A stretch of 64,000 nucleotides of DNA from Aquimarina sp. ERC-38 (GCF_026222555.1 NZ_CP098511.1:973501-1037500); one strand, 5' to 3'; counted from the stretch's first letter, positions 9,184 through 19,529 are shown. Translations and numbers: made by a program. The notes: generated from the letters alone by a model not told the origin.

Positions 9184-10260
9184 ATGATTTATTTTTCTAA
9201 AAAACTCATTTCGTGGTATTTACAAAACAAACGTTCCATGCCTTGGAGGGAGACGACAGACCCTTATCATATTTGGCTGAGCGAAATCATACTTCAACAG
9301 ACCCGGGTTGCTCAAGGATTACCATATTATAACGCATTTATCGAAGCTTTTCCTACCGTGTTTGAACTTGCCGAAGCCGAAGAAGAAACCGTACTTAAAT
9401 TATGGCAAGGATTAGGGTATTACAGTCGGGCCCGTAACCTTCATTATACGGCAAAACAGATTGTATCGGAGTATGGCGGGCAATTTCCAAATTCTTATAA
9501 AGAGTTATTAAAATTAAAAGGAGTTGGGGATTATACTGCCAGTGCTATTGCTTCTATCTGTTTTAAGGAGCCTACGCCGGTTGTAGATGGTAATGTTTAC
9601 CGTGTATTGTCCCGTTATTTTAAAATTGCTACACCTATTAACAGTACGGCTGGTATCAAAGAATTTAAAGAAATAGCTTTGCAGGTAATAGATACCGAAC
9701 AACCTGATACCTATAATCAGGCTATAATGGAATTCGGGGCTTTACAATGCAAACCTCAAAATCCGTATTGTATTATTTGCCCGTTAAACGAAAGTTGTGC
9801 CGCTTTACAAAAAGGAAGCGTATCAGAATTACCGGTTAAATTAAAAAAGTCAAAAATCAAAAAACGATATTTTACGTACCTGCTCTTTGTAATTAAAGAT
9901 GTTAAAACTATCTTACAAAAGCGTACGGAAAAAGGTATTTGGCAAAACCTGTATGAATTTCCTTTACTAGAGTTTGATAAAGCTCCTAAAAGTGAGAAGC
10001 TTATTTTTGAGCATCCTTTATTTCAAAATATGGTAAAGGATACAGTGTATCAAATTGAAAAAATCAAAGACTACCACAAAGTCCATAAATTAAGCCATCA
10101 ACATTTATATACAGAATTCTATATAATCCATACGGAAACAGTCCCTGAACTGACTCTAAATCAAGAAGAAATTAAGCTTTCCGAACTCCGAAATTATCCG
10201 GTACCTATATTAATTGGCAATGCTATTGACTATATTGAGAAGAATCAATTAATTTTGTAA
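9184..10260 (+). CDS. mutY: A/G-specific adenine glycosylase
   Basis: MutY removes adenine mispaired with 8-oxoguanine. The 358-residue protein shows catalytic Glu34 (SEIILQQT), a helix-hairpin-helix (LKGVGDYTASA, 111-121) and catalytic Asp135. The 4Fe-4S cluster ligands are Cys189, Cys196, Cys199 and Cys205 in the C-x6-C-x2-C-x5-C spacing. A C-terminal NUDIX-like 8-oxoG recognition domain follows. It opens the conserved flavobacterial block mutY-ssb-gldE-gldD. Confidence 0.97.
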   Translation: MIYFSKKLISWYLQNKRSMPWRETTDPYHIWLSEIILQQTRVAQGLPYYNAFIEAFPTVFELAEAEEETVLKLWQGLGYYSRARNLHYTAKQIVSEYGGQFPNSYKELLKLKGVGDYTASAIASICFKEPTPVVDGNVYRVLSRYFKIATPINSTAGIKEFKEIALQVIDTEQPDTYNQAIMEFGALQCKPQNPYCIICPLNESCAALQKGSVSELPVKLKKSKIKKRYFTYLLFVIKDVKTILQKRTEKGIWQNLYEFPLLEFDKAPKSEKLIFEHPLFQNMVKDTVYQIEKIKDYHKVHKLSHQHLYTEFYIIHTETVPELTLNQEEIKLSELRNYPVPILIGNAIDYIEKNQLIL

Positions 10261-10330
10261 GCCTACCATATCATCATTTTTTGGTATATTTACTAAAGAC
10301 CTAACACAAATCATTCAAAATTAAAATTTT

Positions 10331-10798
10331 ATGTCAGGAACACTTAACAAAGTAATGCTTATCGGACACACCGGAGATGAAGTTAAAATGCATTATTTTG
10401 AAGGCGGAAATAGTATTGGTCGATTTCCTTTAGCTACTAATGATTCATACATGAACAAAACTACCGGAGAACGGGTGACCACTACAGAATGGCACAATAT
10501 TACGGTACGTAACAAAGCTGCTGAAATTTGTGAGAAATACCTTAAAAAAGGGGATAAAGTATATATTGAAGGAAGGTTAAAGACCCGTAAGTGGCAGGAT
10601 GATAAAGGCAATGATCGCTACTCCACTGAAATTCAATGTACCGAATTCACCTTTTTAACCCCTAAAGGAGAAAATCAATCATCAGGTGCAATGCCAGGGG
10701 TTTCTGCCATGCAAACTGATGCTAAAACAACCCCAACAGTTAGTGGAGACACTCAGCCTACCTCCAAAATCCCCGAAGAAGACGATTTACCTTTTTAA
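10331..10798 (+). CDS. ssb: Single-stranded DNA-binding protein
   Basis: The 155-residue protein has an N-terminal OB fold (about 1-115), a Ser/Thr/Gln-rich linker and the canonical acidic tip EEDDLPF that recruits repair and replication partners. It follows mutY by 70 bases and precedes gldE by 25 bases, matching the order known from Flavobacterium johnsoniae. Confidence 0.97.
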   Translation: MSGTLNKVMLIGHTGDEVKMHYFEGGNSIGRFPLATNDSYMNKTTGERVTTTEWHNITVRNKAAEICEKYLKKGDKVYIEGRLKTRKWQDDKGNDRYSTEIQCTEFTFLTPKGENQSSGAMPGVSAMQTDAKTTPTVSGDTQPTSKIPEEDDLPF

Positions 10799-10823
10799 AC
10801 TTGTTTAACCAAACCTTTAGCCG

Positions 10824-12152
10824 TTGGACCCTGGCCCAGAATTTTTACTTTTTGTTTTTCCCTTTTTGCTAACTTCTCAGCTTCCGTATATTCTTGCGGT
10901 TATTCTTTTGCTTTTTTGCTCTGCTTTAATATCTGGTAGTGAGGTTGCTTTGTTTTCCCTTACTCCTTCGGATTTACCTAAGGATAAAGAACTTGCCACC
11001 CCTAATCAACAGATCATTTTAAAGCTTCTGGCAAAACCAAAAAAACTGTTGGCCACTATTTTAGTTGCTAATAACTTTATCAATATTGCCATCGTACTGC
11101 TTTTTGATATTCTCGGTAAAATATACTTTGAAGACTTGAACTACACTGTGCTAGGTTGGATTAATGTTCGTTTTGTAGTTGAAGTAGGTATTGTAACCTT
11201 TTTTATCCTACTATTTGGAGAAATTTTACCCAAAATCTACGCAAGTCGTAATAAAGTTTTATTTTCTAACTTAATGGCAAAGCCTCTAAATGTTTTGGAT
11301 TGGTTTATTACACCAATTAGTTCTCCTATGCGTAGCATTACCATTGCAATTCATAATCAGTTCGGAAAACAAAAATCAAATTTTAGTGTAGATCAGCTAT
11401 CACAGGCACTAGAATTAACCTCAGAAGAAGATACTACGACCGAGGAAAAAAAAATACTAGAAGGTATTGTTTCCTTTGGAAATACAGATACGAAACAGGT
11501 GATGAAGCCCCGTATTGATATTTTCGCGTTGAATATCGAACTTCCGTATGCTACTATTATTAAAGAAGTAGTAGAACAAGGGTATTCTCGGATTCCGGTT
11601 TTTGAAGAAAGTATTGATAAGGTAAAAGGTATTTTATACGTCAAAGATTTGTTACCTTATATTAATACCACAGATTTTGACTGGACCCAATTATTAAGGG
11701 AGCCTTATTTTGTCCCGGAAAATAAAAAACTGGATGATTTGTTGAATGATTTTAAGTTGAAAAAAAATCACCTGGCCATCGTAGTTGATGAATACGGAGG
11801 TACCAGTGGCCTTATTTCGCTAGAAGATATTATTGAAGAGATTGTAGGGGATATTAGCGATGAGTTTGATGATGAAGACTTGATTTTTTCAAAATTAGAT
11901 GATGACACTTATATTTTTGAAGGAAGGACTTCACTTAAGGATTTTTATAAGGTAATCCAGCTAGAAGATACCGATCTGTTTGAGGAGAAAAAAGGAGATG
12001 CGGAAACGCTTGCGGGGCTTTTATTGGAACTCTCAGGCAATTTTCCAAAACCCGGTGAAGTTATACACTTAGCAAACTTTACTTTTAAAGTAGAAGCTTT
12101 AGATAGTAAACGTATTAAACGTATTAAACTAAGTATCAAGAATGAAGTCTAG
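10824..12152 (+). CDS. gldE: Gliding motility-associated protein GldE (CBS/CorC-type membrane protein)
   Basis: The 442-residue protein has a DUF21/CNNM-type transmembrane region (about 5-165), a pair of CBS domains (about 200-330) and a C-terminal CorC/HlyC domain. Next to ssb and gldD this identifies it as GldE, which supports GldD function in type IX secretion and gliding. The start is taken at TTG, giving MDPGPEF, because GldE proteins typically begin MDPxP and no ATG lies nearby. Its end overlaps the gldD start by 11 bases. Confidence 0.92.
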   Translation: MDPGPEFLLFVFPFLLTSQLPYILAVILLLFCSALISGSEVALFSLTPSDLPKDKELATPNQQIILKLLAKPKKLLATILVANNFINIAIVLLFDILGKIYFEDLNYTVLGWINVRFVVEVGIVTFFILLFGEILPKIYASRNKVLFSNLMAKPLNVLDWFITPISSPMRSITIAIHNQFGKQKSNFSVDQLSQALELTSEEDTTTEEKKILEGIVSFGNTDTKQVMKPRIDIFALNIELPYATIIKEVVEQGYSRIPVFEESIDKVKGILYVKDLLPYINTTDFDWTQLLREPYFVPENKKLDDLLNDFKLKKNHLAIVVDEYGGTSGLISLEDIIEEIVGDISDEFDDEDLIFSKLDDDTYIFEGRTSLKDFYKVIQLEDTDLFEEKKGDAETLAGLLLELSGNFPKPGEVIHLANFTFKVEALDSKRIKRIKLSIKNEV

Positions 12153-12714
12153 CCTTTTAGTAATTATTATTCTTATAGTACTAATGTGTTTTGGGTGTCA
12201 AGAAGAAGCTACTAATCCAAAACCTCGTGCGATGCTAGGTCTGACTTTTCCGGAGGCAACCTATAACAGTTTGCAAACCTCTTGCCCGTATACTTTTGAA
12301 CATAATAATATTACCGTAGCTACCGCTATTGATCAAAAAAACCCTTGTTGGTTGAATATCTCATATCCTCAACTCAAAGCCACTATCTATTTATCTTATT
12401 ATCCGGTTACCAACAATTTACGTTCTTTATTGAGGGATGCGCAAAACATTACTAAAGAACATATGGTAAAAGCGGATGCGATTAAACCCGAAGTATATAC
12501 CAATCCTGATAAAAGAGTGTTTGCCGAAATCAATAAGGTAAGCGGGGATGCTGCCTCTACCACGCAGTTTTACGCTACCGATAGCACTTCTCATTTTATA
12601 TCCGGCTCGGTATATTTTCGGGCAAAACCTAATTACGACTCTATTTTACCAGCTGCACACTATTTGTACAAAGATGTAGTGCATTTGATTGAAACCTTAG
12701 AGTGGGAAGAGTAA
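12142..12714 (+). CDS. gldD: Gliding motility lipoprotein GldD
   Basis: This is a 190-residue lipoprotein with a hydrophobic signal and a lipobox ending at Cys19 (MCFGC). It is required for gliding and type IX secretion in F. johnsoniae. Identification rests on position directly after gldE, the lipoprotein signal and the usual length. Its start overlaps the gldE end, consistent with translational coupling. Confidence 0.93.
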   Translation: MKSSLLVIIILIVLMCFGCQEEATNPKPRAMLGLTFPEATYNSLQTSCPYTFEHNNITVATAIDQKNPCWLNISYPQLKATIYLSYYPVTNNLRSLLRDAQNITKEHMVKADAIKPEVYTNPDKRVFAEINKVSGDAASTTQFYATDSTSHFISGSVYFRAKPNYDSILPAAHYLYKDVVHLIETLEWEE

Positions 12715-12846
12715 GGTCGAGTTAATTTAACTTCATCACAATGTCATACATAGATAATAAAATTAATCAATCATAATTTCTGTAAACATTTAAATCTTTA
12801 ACTTTTAGGATTACAAAAGATAGTTTACAATCGAGGAAACTTTTTA

Positions 12847-12854
12847 TATATTTG
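12847..12854 (+). promoter_or_regulatory. TAnnTTTG promoter box for the HigBA-like pair
   Basis: TATATTTG is a full match to the Bacteroidetes -7 box, 22 bases before the toxin start at 12877. No obvious operator palindrome was seen. Confidence 0.55.
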
Positions 12855-12876
12855 CAATGTTTCCTATTTAATAATA

Positions 12877-13218
12877 ATGATAAAGAGGTTTGAAACTATT
12901 TTACTTGAAGAAGCTTTTGAGTTTATCAAAAAACAAGATATTAAGGCTAAAAAGAAAATTTTTCAAAACATACGTAGGGCAGAACGACATAATGATCCTA
13001 AATTCTTTAAAAAATTAACAAGTGAAATATGGGAGTTTAGAACATTATATTCAGGTGTACAATATAGACTATTAGCTTTTTGGGATAAAAAAGATAAAAA
13101 TCAAACGTTAGTTTTAGCAACTCATGGAATCTTGAAAAAAACTAGTAAAGTGGACAAAAAAGAAATTGAAAGATCAGAAAATATTAGAAAAATGTATTTT
13201 AAAAATAAAGAAGAATGA
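12877..13218 (+). CDS. RelE/HigB-like toxin (Gp49-like)
   Basis: The 113-residue basic protein resembles phage Gp49-like HigB toxins, ribosome-dependent mRNA interferases. The central segment (EIWEFRTLYSGVQYRLLAFW) carries the characteristic RxLY and YRLLAFW motifs. It precedes its likely antitoxin and overlaps it by four bases (ATGA). Toxin first is the HigBA order. Confidence 0.85.
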   Translation: MIKRFETILLEEAFEFIKKQDIKAKKKIFQNIRRAERHNDPKFFKKLTSEIWEFRTLYSGVQYRLLAFWDKKDKNQTLVLATHGILKKTSKVDKKEIERSENIRKMYFKNKEE

Positions 13219-13502
13219 AAAAATACACTTTGGATAAAGCGGAAGACTTATTGATTGGAAAAAGAGGTACTAAAGAAAGAGAAGAATATGAGTTTGAGCT
13301 AAAACTAGAACTCATCGGAGATATGATAAAAAAAGCACGAAAAAAAAGAAAACTAACTCAAGAACAACTTGGCGAATTGGTAGGAGTGAAAAAAGCTCAA
13401 ATCTCAAGATTAGAAAATAATACGGGCAATGTAACATTTGAAACCGTAATGCGAATTTTTAATGCACTTGATGCAAAATTAAATGTAAGCCTCCAACTAT
13501 AA
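13215..13502 (+). CDS. HigA-like antitoxin with XRE HTH
   Basis: The 95-residue protein has an XRE-type helix-turn-helix at about 33-85 (KLTQEQLGELVGVKKAQISRLE). Overlap with the upstream toxin gene by four bases indicates a type II toxin-antitoxin operon in which this protein neutralises the toxin and represses the promoter. Confidence 0.87.
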   Translation: MKKYTLDKAEDLLIGKRGTKEREEYEFELKLELIGDMIKKARKKRKLTQEQLGELVGVKKAQISRLENNTGNVTFETVMRIFNALDAKLNVSLQL

Positions 13503-13633
13503 ATACTATCTCTCTACTATTTCCTTTACAAAATCTATAGGTTAATTCTGCTTTTAAATCAGCATACTATTAATCCATATAAATACCATACATTTCATTT
13601 ATTTTAAAGACTTTTGCCGTTAGTTTTATAAGC

Positions 13634-14506
13634 ATGTCAAAAGATACTTTAAAATGGGTTTACCTGGGAGTTCTTTCTTTAGTCTGGGGTAGTTCCTTTA
13701 TTTTAATTAAAAAATCCTTACTTGGTTTAACACCCCTTCAATTAGGGAGTTTACGTATCTTGTTTGCTGCGGTATTCTTATTACTCATTGGGTTACCTAG
13801 CTTAAAAACCATTAAAAAGAAGGAATGGAAGTGGATTGCTATTTCGGCATTTGTAGGTACGTTTATACCGGTTTTTCTGTTTGCTTATGCTCAAACCGAA
13901 ATTGATAGTGCGATTACTTCAATTCTTAATTCGACCACTCCCCTGCTTACCTTAATTTTAGGAGCTTTATTGTTTTCTATAAATTTTACCCGAAATCAAT
14001 TGATTGGAATTATTATCGGACTTCTGGGGTGTTGCGCTTTAATCTGGATTGGTTCTAACGTAAATCCCAGTCAAAACTATTGGTTTGCCGGTTTGGTTAT
14101 TCTAGCCTCCGTTTGTTATGCAGCTAATGTGAATATTATTAAACGGTATATGCAGGACATCAACGCCACGGCAATTGCCGTAGGAAATTTTATTTTTTTA
14201 ATTATTCCGGCTATTATTGTACTCATTGCTTCTGGTTTCTTTGCTACGGAAACGTTACAAGATCCTAAAGTACAAACCAGTTTATGGTACGTTGGCATTC
14301 TTGCCGTAGTAGGCACCGGAACGGCAAAAGTGTTGTTTAATAAATTAGTTCAAATCAGTAACCCGATTTTTGCATCTTCAGTTACCTATACCATCCCGGT
14401 AGTTGCCTTTACCTGGGGTATTCTAGATGGTGAAGATTTTACTCTTCTACAGTTTTTATCAGCAGGTGTGATTATACTAGGGGTTTTTATTTCGAATCGG
14501 AAGTAG
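13634..14506 (+). CDS. DMT-superfamily transporter, EamA type
   Basis: The 290-residue membrane protein has about ten predicted transmembrane helices arranged as two EamA repeats, the first opening with LSLVWGSSFILIKKSL. Such proteins export amino acids or other metabolites, but the substrate cannot be inferred. It stands alone between the HigBA-like pair and the convergent tyrS. Confidence 0.9.
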   Translation: MSKDTLKWVYLGVLSLVWGSSFILIKKSLLGLTPLQLGSLRILFAAVFLLLIGLPSLKTIKKKEWKWIAISAFVGTFIPVFLFAYAQTEIDSAITSILNSTTPLLTLILGALLFSINFTRNQLIGIIIGLLGCCALIWIGSNVNPSQNYWFAGLVILASVCYAANVNIIKRYMQDINATAIAVGNFIFLIIPAIIVLIASGFFATETLQDPKVQTSLWYVGILAVVGTGTAKVLFNKLVQISNPIFASSVTYTIPVVAFTWGILDGEDFTLLQFLSAGVIILGVFISNRK

Positions 14507-14575
14507 AATTGCCAGATTTTAAGAAGTAACATATTTTAAACTCTTAATTTTTTGAAAAATCTTAAGAACGATTCG

Positions 14576-15874
14576 TTAATCCTGGACCACCCCCACAAAA
14601 TAATTTTTCTTCCCTCGTTGTAATAAAACGAACTTCCCGTTGATTAAATCATCTTTTGTGATTTGATAACTATCTGTGACTTTTTCTTTGTTTACCGAAA
14701 TGGAATTTTCTTTTAATGCCCTTCTTGCTTCCCCATTAGATTTTAGAAAATTAGTTTCTTCAGCTAGGGCAGCGATAATATCAATTCCATCTTCTATTTT
14801 ATCCTTAGATAATTGTGCTTGGGGAACCCCTTCAAATACATCTAAAAACGTAGCTTCATCAAGGCTTTTTAAGTCGGTAGAAGTAGATTTTCCAAACAAG
14901 ATAGCAGAAGCTTTGACTGCATTCTCCAAATCTTCGGTTGAATGCACCATAGCCGTAATTTCTTCAGCTAATTTTTTCTGAAGGTTACGGGCGTGCGGAG
15001 CTTCCTGATGTTCTTTAATTAATACTTCTATTTCTTCTTTCTTTAGAAAAGTAAAAATTCTAATATATTTTTCGGCATCTTCATCGCTGGAATTTAACCA
15101 GTATTGGTAAAATTTATAGGGAGAGGTACGTTTTGCATCCAGCCATACGTTGCCACCTTCTGATTTTCCAAATTTGGAACCGTCAGATTTGGTAATAAGC
15201 GAACAGGTTAAGGCATAGCCCTTACCTCCTCCTATTCTACGGATCAACTCCGTTCCTGTGGTGATATTACCCCATTGGTCACTACCGCCCATCTGTAACG
15301 TACAATCCAGGTTTTTATATAAGTGTAAGAAATCATAACCCTGTACCAATTGGTAGGTAAATTCGGTAAAAGACATACCGTCTGTAGACTCCGAAGAAAT
15401 CCGGTTTTTAACGGAATCTTTTGCCATCATATAATTGACTGTAATATGTTTTCCAACATCCCGGATAAAATCCAAAAAGGAAAAATCCTTCATCCAGTCG
15501 TAGTTATTTACTAAAACCGCAGCATTTGCAGTTTTGCTTTCAAAATCTAAAAAACGCCCCAGTTGTTTTTTAATAGCTTCCTGGTTATAACGCAAGGTTT
15601 TTTCATCCAGTAAATTTCGCTCAGCCGACTTTCCCGAAGGATCACCAATCATGCCTGTTGCGCCTCCGACTAAAGCTACCGGTTTATGACCTGCTCTTTG
15701 ATAATGTGCCAACAGCATGATGGGAACCAGATTACCAATGTGCAAAGAATCTGCGGTAGGATCAAAACCCACATAAGCAGCCCGCATTTCTTCTAGCAGA
15801 TATTCTTCGGTTCCGGGCATAGCATCATGTAACATCCCCCGCCATTGTAATTCTTCAATAAAATTTGAAATCAT
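14576..15874 (-). CDS. tyrS: Tyrosyl-tRNA synthetase
   Basis: This class I synthetase has 432 residues. The HIGH-type motif appears as LHIGNL in [13 protein letters not shown], the KMSKS-type motif as KFGKS, and a C-terminal S4-like RNA-binding domain ends the protein. A full -7 box (TATCTTTG on the minus strand) lies at 15898-15905. Confidence 0.97.
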   Translation of the reverse strand: MISNFIEELQWRGMLHDAMPGTEEYLLEEMRAAYVGFDPTADSLHIGNLVPIMLLAHYQRAGHKPVALVGGATGMIGDPSGKSAERNLLDEKTLRYNQEAIKKQLGRFLDFESKTANAAVLVNNYDWMKDFSFLDFIRDVGKHITVNYMMAKDSVKNRISSESTDGMSFTEFTYQLVQGYDFLHLYKNLDCTLQMGGSDQWGNITTGTELIRRIGGGKGYALTCSLITKSDGSKFGKSEGGNVWLDAKRTSPYKFYQYWLNSSDEDAEKYIRIFTFLKKEEIEVLIKEHQEAPHARNLQKKLAEEITAMVHSTEDLENAVKASAILFGKSTSTDLKSLDEATFLDVFEGVPQAQLSKDKIEDGIDIIAALAEETNFLKSNGEARRALKENSISVNKEKVTDSYQITKDDLINGKFVLLQRGKKNYFVGVVQD

Positions 15875-15897
15875 AGTAATTTTGTTCTACTGGATCG

Positions 15898-15905
15898 CAA
15901 AGATA
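15898..15905 (-). promoter_or_regulatory. TAnnTTTG promoter box for tyrS
   Basis: The minus strand reads TATCTTTG, a full match, 24 bases ahead of the tyrS start. Confidence 0.6.
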
Positions 15906-16100
15906 TAAATCTGAAACCTTATGCTTGTAATCATAAATGTTTAAATACAATAAAACTAGTGAGAATAATAAAACCCAGATTGTACTTAATTCATACATTA
16001 GATTTTTTTCCAAATATAAAAGCCAAAAAACCACCGAAATTCTGATAGGAAACCAAAAGCCTACTATTTATACTTACTTTAGCTTATCAATTAAGACTAT

Positions 16101-17129
16101 ATGATTTTAGTTACCGGTGCTACGGGCCTTGTAGGTACTTATCTTTTATCCGAACTTACCAGAGGGAACCGGAAGATTCGGGCTATGTACCGTACACAGG
16201 AAAAACTTGATCATACCCGAGAGGTTTATTTGAAATTAAGTGCATCCAATACTGAAAATAGTTTCCAAAGGATTGAATGGGTACAGGGAGATATTACTGA
16301 TGTAGTAACTTTAGAAACAGCTTTTACAGGAATTACCGTAGTATACCATTGTGCTGCCCTGATTTCTTTTGATCCGGCGGACTATTCTAAACTACGAAAA
16401 ATTAATATTGAAGGGACTGCTAATATTGTAAATCAATGTGTTTTACATAGAGTTCATACTTTATGCCATATAAGTAGTATTGCTACTTTGGGCGAAAGTG
16501 TATCTTCTCAAAAAATTAATGAAAAAACCGAATGGAACCCGGAACATAAACATTCGGTATACGCCATTACAAAGTACGGAGCAGAAATGGAAGTTTGGCG
16601 TGGTTCTCAAGAAGGATTACAGGTTATCATTGTGAATCCGGGCATTATTATTGGCAGTGGCTTTTTTACATCCGGAAGTGGTTATTTCTTTAGACGGATC
16701 GCCAAAGGTTTATCTTATTACACCCCAGGTATCAGCGGATATATTGCAGCAGAAGATGTAGCTTCCTGTATGACTGCATTGGTTGATAAAGGTATAAAAA
16801 ACGAACGCTATGTCCTCGTAGCTGAAAACTGGTCTTTTCAGCAATTCTTTTCTACGGTAGCAAATGCACTAAATAAACCTGCTCCGCATAAACAAGCAAG
16901 TAAAATAGGAATGCAACTGGCCGTATGGTATTACAACCTTCGTTATTTATTAACTGGAAAGCGGAGAAAATTGTTTAATGCCACCGTAAAAAGTGCTTTT
17001 TCGGAATCTGTTTATGATAATTCTAAAATTGTACAAGAACTGGATTATTCTTTTATTCCAGTAGATAAAGCAATTCAAGAAACTGCTGATTATTTTAAAA
17101 AGTATTATAACGTTAGCAATACCAAATAA
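16101..17129 (+). CDS. NAD-dependent epimerase/dehydratase (extended SDR) family protein
   Basis: The 342-residue protein has an N-terminal Rossmann motif (TGATGLVG, 5-12) and the SDR active site with Ser125/126 and the YxxxK pair Tyr154/Lys158. These proteins act on nucleotide sugars, flavonoid-like alcohols or sterol-like compounds; the substrate is unknown here. It is a single-gene unit. Confidence 0.9.
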   Translation: MILVTGATGLVGTYLLSELTRGNRKIRAMYRTQEKLDHTREVYLKLSASNTENSFQRIEWVQGDITDVVTLETAFTGITVVYHCAALISFDPADYSKLRKINIEGTANIVNQCVLHRVHTLCHISSIATLGESVSSQKINEKTEWNPEHKHSVYAITKYGAEMEVWRGSQEGLQVIIVNPGIIIGSGFFTSGSGYFFRRIAKGLSYYTPGISGYIAAEDVASCMTALVDKGIKNERYVLVAENWSFQQFFSTVANALNKPAPHKQASKIGMQLAVWYYNLRYLLTGKRRKLFNATVKSAFSESVYDNSKIVQELDYSFIPVDKAIQETADYFKKYYNVSNTK

Positions 17130-17249
17130 GAAATATGACTTTGCAACTTAGATGGGTAAATTGCTATCATTACTGAAATTAGGATTTGTACTAAGCATAA
17201 CCGAAACAATCCGGTTCAAAAGCATACTAAAATTCAATATTTAGAAAAA

Positions 17250-17432
17250 TTAGTGTCCGATTAAAATAAACAAAAGTTTACGCAGCATAGTAAAATAAAA
17301 TAATACCAAACTTTAAAGTAGTTAAAGGTTACTTTTTTACTTTATAAAAATAATTTGTCTTGATTCTTGGTTCTAGAAGCGATAGCGACCTGCCCGTCTG
17401 CAGGCGGGTCTTGAATCTTTACCGGACATTAA
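17250..17432. repeat. Possible IS-derived or MITE-like remnant with inverted ends
   Basis: The 315-base gap between the SDR gene and the next CDS contains TTAGTGTCCG at 17250 and the imperfect inverse CGGACATTAA at 17423-17432. In between lies a GC-rich hairpin (CCTGCCCGTCTGCAGGCGGG, about 17390). No coding frame is present. The ends look like those of a small non-autonomous transposable element, but the family is not identified. Confidence 0.35.
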
Positions 17433-17444
17433 TGATTCAAAACA

Positions 17445-17861
17445 CTATTTCCTCAAAACCCCCTGCACCTCCATAATCGGTAAGTCTTGCAGTGCTCTTT
17501 CGTTAATTGTATTTTTAGGGAAAACAAAACGCTTATCAAAGAGTTGATTGTTATGAAAATACGTAACTGAAAAAGTATTGATCATCGATAATACTTCATC
17601 CTGAACGTATTCTATCTTTCTAAAAGACTTGGGAGCAATATCTCCTAAGTTATGACGTAGTAAAGATGTCTTTTTTAGATCATCATAACCTTTAGTTACT
17701 ACCAACGCCGTTTCTAAGGTTTGACCGCTATCATTAATTAAATAGGCATTCCACTCATTAGCGGTAAATTCATCGTTCCATTCCCTGACTACTGCCACGT
17801 ACACATCGGTTACAACCGGAATATGAATATCTTTTTTCAAAATAGATATTAATTTAGACAA
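17445..17861 (-). CDS. Conserved hypothetical protein downstream of pheS
   Basis: A 138-residue soluble protein rich in beta-strand-forming residues, with no motif I recognise. It follows pheS by six bases in the same direction and is almost certainly in the pheS transcript. Proteins in this position in flavobacteria are sometimes mislabelled as a PheRS subunit, but nothing in this one resembles a synthetase domain. Confidence 0.75.
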   Translation of the reverse strand: MSKLISILKKDIHIPVVTDVYVAVVREWNDEFTANEWNAYLINDSGQTLETALVVTKGYDDLKKTSLLRHNLGDIAPKSFRKIEYVQDEVLSMINTFSVTYFHNNQLFDKRFVFPKNTINERALQDLPIMEVQGVLRK

Positions 17862-17867
17862 TAGTAA

Positions 17868-18887
17868 TTACAATGCCGGAATAAACTGGTCTAAAAACCG
17901 TTTGTCATTTTCGCTTAATAACCTGATATCTAAAATCCCGTATTGCAATAAAGCAATCCGATCGATTCCCATTCCAAAGGCAAATCCGCTGTATTCATCC
18001 GGGTCGATATTACAATTTTTTAAAACATTAGGGTCTACCATCCCGCAACCCATGATCTCTAACCAACCCGTTCCTTTAGTCATTTTATAATCGGTTTCGG
18101 TTTCCAGGCCCCAATATACATCTACCTCAGCACTAGGCTCTGTAAACGGAAAGTAAGAAGGACGCAACCGGATTTTTGACTTTCCGAACATTTCCTGGGT
18201 AAAGTATTGCAAAGTTTGTTTTAAATCGGCAAAAGAGACATCTTTATCGATATATAAACCCTCTACCTGATGGAAAAAACAATGGGACCGGGCAGAAATC
18301 GCTTCGTTACGATATACCCTACCTGGCGAAATGGTACGAATAGGCGGTTTGTTATTTTCCATATACCGTACCTGTACTGATGAGGTATGTGTTCGCAATA
18401 AAATATCCGGATCCGTTTGTATAAAAAAGGTATCCTGCATATCTCGCGCCGGATGATATTCGGGTAAATTCAAGGCAGTAAAATTATGCCAGTCATCTTC
18501 AATTTCAGGACCTTCACTTACATTAAACCCAATACGAGAAAAGATGTCGATAATATTATTTTTTACTAAGGATATTGGGTGTCGCGAACCTATACTAATA
18601 GGTTCTCCCGGTCGTGTAATATCCTCACCTTTACTCTGGTACTGTGTACTGGTATCTGCTTCTTCTTTTAAAAGCTTTACCTTTTCTTCAGCTATATTTT
18701 TAAGGGTATTAATCGCTTGCCCGAACTCCTTTTTTTGTTCTACGGCAACGTTTCTGAATTCTGAGAAAAAATCGTTGATAATCCCTTTCTTTCCAGAGAA
18801 CTTAATCCGAAAAGCTTCAATTTCTTCTTTGGATTTAGCTTGAAAATCTTCAACTTCGGCAATATATTCCTTGATCTTATCTATCAT
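17868..18887 (-). CDS. pheS: Phenylalanyl-tRNA synthetase alpha subunit
   Basis: This class II synthetase catalytic subunit has 339 residues. It shows an N-terminal coiled coil, motif 2 (the segment [13 protein letters not shown]), and motif 3 near the C-terminus ([14 protein letters not shown]). pheT is not adjacent, which is common in Bacteroidetes. A -7 box at 18928-18935 precedes it. Confidence 0.97.
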   Translation of the reverse strand: MIDKIKEYIAEVEDFQAKSKEEIEAFRIKFSGKKGIINDFFSEFRNVAVEQKKEFGQAINTLKNIAEEKVKLLKEEADTSTQYQSKGEDITRPGEPISIGSRHPISLVKNNIIDIFSRIGFNVSEGPEIEDDWHNFTALNLPEYHPARDMQDTFFIQTDPDILLRTHTSSVQVRYMENNKPPIRTISPGRVYRNEAISARSHCFFHQVEGLYIDKDVSFADLKQTLQYFTQEMFGKSKIRLRPSYFPFTEPSAEVDVYWGLETETDYKMTKGTGWLEIMGCGMVDPNVLKNCNIDPDEYSGFAFGMGIDRIALLQYGILDIRLLSENDKRFLDQFIPAL

Positions 18888-18927
18888 CTGTTTTATCTTT
18901 TCAACAGGTTTTGGTTTCAGCTACTGG

Positions 18928-18935
18928 CAAAAATA
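18928..18935 (-). promoter_or_regulatory. TAnnTTTG promoter box for pheS
   Basis: The minus strand reads TATTTTTG, a full match, 41 bases upstream of the pheS start and just after the stop of the preceding gene. Confidence 0.5.
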
Positions 18936-18942
18936 CATTTTT

Positions 18943-19299
18943 CTAACGGATGTATTCTTGTTTGACAAAATATTGAACAATGGCTTCTTTCATTAAAACT
19001 GACTGTTCGCCAGCTTTTAAATGTGGTAATTGTTCTAAAACTTTATAATGAGGCCAACCATCATCATCATAAAAATCAAACTCATAATATCCATAAGGTT
19101 CTAACAACCTACAGATGGCAATATGCATCAAATCCAGTTTTTCATCTTTCTTAAATTTGCGATGTATTTGTCCCAATTCCTGAACACCAACCAGGTAAAT
19201 GATGGTATCCAGGTCTATTTCGTCACCATCAGCGAATTGCGAAGACAGTTTTTTTAGTAAAACTTCCCAGCGTTCTTTTAATTTTTCATCTCCAACCAT
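18943..19299 (-). CDS. Conserved hypothetical protein
   Basis: A 118-residue acidic protein, mainly helical, with a Tyr/Asp-rich central segment (YGYYEFDFYDDDGWPHY). I know of no assigned function; proteins like it occur near pheS in Bacteroidetes. A full -7 box lies at 19320-19327, giving it its own promoter ahead of pheS. Confidence 0.75.
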   Translation of the reverse strand: MVGDEKLKERWEVLLKKLSSQFADGDEIDLDTIIYLVGVQELGQIHRKFKKDEKLDLMHIAICRLLEPYGYYEFDFYDDDGWPHYKVLEQLPHLKAGEQSVLMKEAIVQYFVKQEYIR

Positions 19300-19319
19300 A
19301 TGGACTTCTGTTCAGAATG

Positions 19320-19327
19320 CAAAAATA
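19320..19327 (-). promoter_or_regulatory. TAnnTTTG promoter box
   Basis: The minus strand reads TATTTTTG, 21 bases ahead of the 118-residue protein's start. Confidence 0.5.
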
Positions 19328-19388
19328 CAATCTTTAGTATATATACTTATGTTTAGTGGAGATATAAAATCTAATCCTTTTTTAGTTT

Positions 19389-19427
19389 GAGTCCCACCCC
19401 CTGCCCCCCTAATGGAGGGAGTATTTA
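19389..19427. repeat. Short C-rich dispersed repeat
   Basis: A C-rich then G-rich block (CCCACCCCCTGCC... GGAGGGA) stands out in AT-rich intergenic DNA. Its pattern matches two segments inside leuS (25320-25351 and 26058-26092), so it looks like a copy of a small dispersed palindromic repeat. Confidence 0.4.
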
Positions 19428-19529
19428 CTAAATCATGGAAATTTAAAAATTTTAATGGGTAACCCATTAAAATTAATAACATCTTACGATTGAACAATTC
19501 TTATATTGCGAGCCAAATGAATTGTCTTT

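Noticed and set aside
12877..13502. Calling the pair a phage remnant because of the Gp49-like toxin
   Set aside because: Gp49-like HigB toxins are common in chromosomal type II modules and no other phage gene is nearby.
16101..17129. Dihydroflavonol-4-reductase-like specific annotation for the SDR gene
   Set aside because: Only general extended-SDR features are visible; substrate-level naming is not supported.
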